From Streptacidiphilus neutrinimicus (GTDB lineage: Bacteria > Actinomycetota > Actinomycetes > Streptomycetales > Streptomycetaceae): DNA of 33,850 nucleotides. Position numbers and translations under genes: made by a program. The stretch lies in assembly GCF_000787815.1 (NCBI RefSeq), contig NZ_BBPO01000025.1, forward strand, positions 1-33,850, written 5' to 3'. Shown one piece after another: positions 30,658 through 33,850 of this stretch (its first letter is position 1; each line of letters begins with the position of its first letter). The notes beneath the pieces were generated by a model. The model did not search any database and was not told the DNA's origin. It saw nothing but the letters and a program-made list of their open reading frames with translations.

Positions 30658-33384
30658 TTGCCTCGACAGGAGCGTGGCAAGGAGGCATCACTGACGCAGC
30701 TGGCCGGGAAGAGCGACCTGCAGGTGCTGCGCGCGCTCGAGACCGGCCTCGGCGGACTCGACGAACGGCAGGCCGAGCTGCGCCTGGTCGAGCACGGCGA
30801 GAACATCCTGCCCGCGCCGGTGCCCCCCTCCTTCGCCCGGCGTGTCGCCGCCCAGGCGCGCGATCCCTACGCTGCGACGCTCTGCCTGCTCATCGTGGTC
30901 ACCTGCCTCTCCGGCGCGTTCCGCAGCGCGGCCGTGCTGTCCGTGCTCGTGGTCGCGGGCGTGGCGTTGCGGCTGGTCGGCGAGCGGCGCGCGGAGCAGG
31001 ACGCCGCCGCGCTGCGCGGGCTCGCCGAGGGGACCGCGACGGTCCTGCGCCGCCGCGCCACCGCGGACGGCGGGCAGGACCGGGCCCACGCCCGGGAGCT
31101 TCCGTTCGATCAGTTCGTCCCGGGCGATCTCGTCCGTCTCGCCCCGGGCGACCGTGTGCCCGCGGACCTCGTGCTGGTGCGCTCCAGCGGGCTCACGCTC
31201 GACCAGTCGGCGCTGACCGGCGTCAGCCTGCCCGTGGTCAAGCACGCCGCCGGGGCGTCGACGGCCGCCGCGCCCGCGCCGCACACACCGGACAACGAGC
31301 GGCTCTGCCTGCGCGGGTGCACCGTCGTGCACGGCACCGGGACCGGCGTCGTCATCGCCACCGGTGCGGACACCCATCTGGCCGGACGGCCCGCGCCGAC
31401 GGCTCTTCCCCGGACGCCGGGCGAGCCCGCGCGGGGCGACGGGCCGTCGCCGCGCCGGACCGCGTTCGACCGCACCGCGCGCGCCGTCTCCGGACTGCTG
31501 CTGCGCCTGACCCTTCTCTCCGGCGCGGCCGGCCTGCTGGTCGGGGCGGCGGCCGAGGGGCACACCTGGGAGGTCCTCCCGTACGCGGCCGCCGTGGCCG
31601 TCGGCCTGACGCCCGAGATGCTGCTCCTGGTGGTGACCGCCGCACTCGCCCGCCAGTCGGACCTGCTGCGGCGCGGCGGCGTCTACGCCCGGCGGCTCAC
31701 CGCGGTGCACGACCTCGGCACTCTCGGCGTGCTGTGCACGGACAAGACCGGAACCCTCACCCGCGACCGGCTCACCCTCGACGGCAGCCTCGACCCCGAG
31801 GGCGCCCCGGACCCCGCGCCCGCGCACTGGGCCGCCGTCACCAGCCTGGTCTGCACCGATCTCGGCGACCCGCCGCTGGTCGACTCCGTCGACGAGGCCC
31901 TGCTCGACGCCGCCTGGGAGGCGTATCCGGACTTCGCCGACCGGCTGACGGGCGTGCTCGCGGTCCCGTTCGAGCCGAGCCGGCGCATCGCCGTCGCCGT
32001 GGTGCGCGGGCCGGTCGGGCTCGTCGCGCGGACGGTCGCCGTCACCGGGGCCGTCGAGGACGTCCTCGCCCGCTGCTCCGACGAGCGCGTCGAGGGCCGC
32101 GAACGCCCGCTGACCCCGGAACGACGGGACGCGGTCGTCGCCCTCGCGGACGCCCGCGCCGCGCAGGGGCTGCGGGTGCTGGCCGTCGCGACCGCCGAGA
32201 CCGACGTCCCCGCGCCCGGCCCCCCTCCGCGCGCCGCCCGACGCCGCGCGGAGGACCCCCACGGGTTGACTCTGCTGGGCCTGGTCTGCCTTGCCGACGC
32301 GACCGAGCCGGACGCCGTCGGCGCCCTCTTCGAGCTGGCCGCGGCCGGCCTGACGGTGAAGATCGTCACCGGCGACCGGGCCGGAGCCGCCGCGCACGTC
32401 TGCCGTGCGGCGGGGCTCGACCCCGGCACTCCGCTGCTCGGCCCGCAGGTCGACGCCATGGACGACGCGGAGCTGCGCCGCACGGCCGAACGGACGACCA
32501 TCTTCGCCCTGTTCGCGCCCGCGCAGAAGGCACGTCTGGTGCGTGCGCTGCAGGCCTCCGGCCACACCGTCGGGTTCCTCGGCGACGGCCTCAACGACGT
32601 GCCCGCGCTGCACGCCGCCGACATCGGCGTCAGCTCGCCCGCGGCGCTGGACCCCGGCCCGCGCCGCACCGCCGACCTGGTCCTCGGCGCGGACGCGCTG
32701 CGCCACCTCGCGGGCGTGCTCCGCGCGGCGCGCACGGCCGTCGCCAACGTCGGCAACTACCTGCGGATCACGCTCGCCTCCAACCTGGGGAACGTCCTCG
32801 CGATGCTGGCCGCGGGCGCGGCCGTGCCGTTCCTGCCGATGCTGCCCGCCCAGGTGCTGGCCCAGAACCTCTGCTTCGACGTCGCGCAGCTCGCGCTCGC
32901 CTACGACAGCCCCCTGCCGGACGGCGGCGCGACGACCGCGCCGCGCCGGCTCACCCGCGCCCACCTGGCGCGCTACGCGCTCTTCTTCGGCGTCGTCAAC
33001 GCCTGCGCGGACATGGCCACCTTCGCGGTCCTGCGCTCCCTGTCGGCGGGCCTGGGCGCCGCGCACGCGGAGGTGCTGTTCCACTCCGGGTGGTTCACCG
33101 AGAACCTCATCACCCAGGCCGTCACCGTCCATCTTCTGCGCACGTCCGCGCGGCGCTCGCGGGCATGGTCCCGCGCGGCGTGGCCCGTCCGGGCCGCGAA
33201 CCTCGGCCTGGTCCTCGTCGGCGTCCTGCTCCCGGCGACCCCGCTGGGCGCGTCGCTGGGGCTGCGCCTGCTGCCGGGGCCGTTCTACGCCCTCCTCACG
33301 GTGATCCTCGTCGGCTACGCGGCGGCCCTGCTGGCCGCCCGCCGCTTCGTCGCCGCCTTCCGCGGCGACACCACCCCCCGCTGA
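30658..33384 (+). CDS. MgtA-like P-type ATPase (P3B group) with altered TGES motif
   Basis: A protein of about 900 residues, close to MgtA length. The N-terminal cytoplasmic segment and PPSFARRVAAQARDPYAATLCLL match the start of magnesium-type P-ATPases, and LTPEMLLLVVTAALA (membrane helix 4) is the MgtA-group ion motif. The phosphorylation site DKTGTLT (Asp362), TGD (571-573), AQKARLV and GDGLND (642-647) are intact. The A-domain motif normally reading TGES is TGVS (residues 187-190), lacking the Glu needed for dephosphorylation. The N-domain KGA is TGA (463-465). Transport activity is therefore uncertain, and a slow or non-pumping variant is possible. The start is unclear: TTG 30658 is the outermost standard start, but a perfect AAGGAGG (30679-30685) lies 5 bases before an in-frame CTG at 30691, which may be the true start. 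Coordinates give the outer limit. Residue numbers count from 30658. Confidence 0.88.
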   Translation: MPRQERGKEASLTQLAGKSDLQVLRALETGLGGLDERQAELRLVEHGENILPAPVPPSFARRVAAQARDPYAATLCLLIVVTCLSGAFRSAAVLSVLVVAGVALRLVGERRAEQDAAALRGLAEGTATVLRRRATADGGQDRAHARELPFDQFVPGDLVRLAPGDRVPADLVLVRSSGLTLDQSALTGVSLPVVKHAAGASTAAAPAPHTPDNERLCLRGCTVVHGTGTGVVIATGADTHLAGRPAPTALPRTPGEPARGDGPSPRRTAFDRTARAVSGLLLRLTLLSGAAGLLVGAAAEGHTWEVLPYAAAVAVGLTPEMLLLVVTAALARQSDLLRRGGVYARRLTAVHDLGTLGVLCTDKTGTLTRDRLTLDGSLDPEGAPDPAPAHWAAVTSLVCTDLGDPPLVDSVDEALLDAAWEAYPDFADRLTGVLAVPFEPSRRIAVAVVRGPVGLVARTVAVTGAVEDVLARCSDERVEGRERPLTPERRDAVVALADARAAQGLRVLAVATAETDVPAPGPPPRAARRRAEDPHGLTLLGLVCLADATEPDAVGALFELAAAGLTVKIVTGDRAGAAAHVCRAAGLDPGTPLLGPQVDAMDDAELRRTAERTTIFALFAPAQKARLVRALQASGHTVGFLGDGLNDVPALHAADIGVSSPAALDPGPRRTADLVLGADALRHLAGVLRAARTAVANVGNYLRITLASNLGNVLAMLAAGAAVPFLPMLPAQVLAQNLCFDVAQLALAYDSPLPDGGATTAPRRLTRAHLARYALFFGVVNACADMATFAVLRSLSAGLGAAHAEVLFHSGWFTENLITQAVTVHLLRTSARRSRAWSRAAWPVRAANLGLVLVGVLLPATPLGASLGLRLLPGPFYALLTVILVGYAAALLAARRFVAAFRGDTTPR

Positions 33385-33771
33385 CCCCCGGCTCCGCCGG
33401 AAGGACACCCCGGGTGCCGGGCATCCGCCGCCGACAGTTGCAGGCGGCAGACCGAGGACACGCCTCCTCCCCTCCTCGCCCGCGTCGTGCGAGCCCGGCG
33501 GAGCCGCACCTCGGCGCGGGCGCCCCGGCTCGCGGGGACCGGGCCGGCTTGGGCCCGGGCCCGGCGGAGCTCCCCGAGACCGGGCCGCCTGGCACGCACC
33601 CCCGGCCTTGGGGCGGGAGGCGCCCGTGCTGTTTTGGCGGAACACCCGACTACGGCCCAGGACGCGGACGTTCCACCGCCGGGCGATCGCATGCACTGCG
33701 GGCCCCTCCTCGAAGGCCGAGGGCGGCCCCGGCCGACCCGAAGGGCTCCGCCGGGCGACAGCCCGGCCGGG
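33385..33771. other. Non-coding region between the ATPase and the right-edge gene
   Basis: About 387 bp without a convincing coding frame. A small hairpin CCGGC-TCC-GCCGG (33388-33400) sits just after the ATPase stop and may help end transcription. The rest is GC-rich with many CCCGGG/CCGGCGGAG fragments but no clear longer repeat. I see no promoter or RNA gene. Confidence 0.45.
33750..33767 (-). terminator. Hairpin behind the right-edge minus-strand gene
   Basis: A perfect 7-bp stem GCCGGGC (33750-33756) pairs with GCCCGGC (33761-33767) with loop GACA. It begins 4 bases beyond the TAG of the partial minus-strand gene, which supports that gene call. Confidence 0.55.
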
Positions 33772-33850
33772 CTAGGCCCGGTGCCAGTGGGGGGTGCGCT
33801 CGCGGGGGCGCCAGGTGTGGTGGGGGAGGGGTGCCGGGTCGGTGGGGGGC
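33772..33850 (-). CDS. C-terminal end of a minus-strand gene (truncated by the window)
   Basis: The last 25 codons read from the right edge towards TAG at 33772-33774: P/T-rich, then PLPHHTWRPRERTPHWHRA. Third positions are all G or C and the peptide looks like a natural streptomycete C-terminus rather than noise. A hairpin follows at once. The family cannot be told from this fragment. Confidence 0.4.
   Translation of the reverse strand, partial: PPTDPAPLPHHTWRPRERTPHWHRA

Noticed and set aside
30688-33696. 1002-codon minus-strand frame opposite the P-type ATPase
   Set aside because: It is a composition artefact: no motifs, rich in R/G/E/Q, and fully overlapping an ATPase with intact DKTGTLT and GDGLND motifs.

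Overview
The window is very GC-rich with strong third-position GC bias, GTG/TTG starts and densely packed genes. Together with an ECF42 sigma factor plus DGPF partner, a PAS/GAF/SpoIIE phosphatase, a Methyltransf_19 protein and a sugar ABC operon lacking its own ATPase, this points to an actinomycete of the Streptomycetaceae type (Streptomyces, Kitasatospora, Streptacidiphilus or a near relative). I see no rRNA, tRNA, CRISPR array, integrase or insertion sequence.

Left part (1-4.9 kb): the tail of an exported Ala/Pro-rich protein; a secreted NlpC/P60-like protein carrying seven tandem 51-residue Asp-box repeats, probably a seven-bladed propeller; a small unknown gene; and a divergent pair of a quinone-oxidoreductase-type enzyme and an HxlR regulator with a near-palindromic operator between them.

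Core (4.9-18.3 kb): a self-contained glycan-utilisation locus. Two secreted right-handed beta-helix enzymes resemble glycoside hydrolase family 87 (alpha-1,3-glucanase/mycodextranase). Both keep an ADG...DD pattern that fits the GH87 catalytic aspartates. They flank a CUT1 sugar ABC transporter (lipoprotein and two permeases, no ATPase). The operon ends with a cytoplasmic GH13 alpha-glucosidase-type enzyme. Two closely related LacI regulators bracket the operon in the same orientation. The likely logic is that extracellular GH87 enzymes cut alpha-1,3-containing glucan (fungal cell wall, nigeran or bacterial mutan), the oligosaccharides are imported by the transporter using a shared ATPase encoded elsewhere, and the GH13 enzyme releases glucose inside the cell. 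The paralogous repressors would sense the imported sugar.

Right part (18.5-33.85 kb): mostly regulatory and housekeeping genes. These are a SAM-dependent methyltransferase; a papain-like conserved protein; an ECF42 sigma factor with its DGPF partner and a candidate self-controlled promoter; a PAS/GAF/SpoIIE phosphatase; a third secreted beta-helix protein; a divergent MarR/SDR pair; a PolX polymerase-PHP gene coupled to a small zinc-ribbon protein; a membrane protein with a ComEA-like helix-hairpin-helix domain; and an MgtA-like P-type ATPase whose A-domain TGES motif reads TGVS. The right edge holds the last codons of a minus-strand gene.

The most interesting content is the GH87/CUT1/GH13 locus with its paired LacI regulators, followed by the Asp-box propeller hydrolase and the P-type ATPase with altered signature motifs. 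All functional calls come from reading motifs; no database search was possible.
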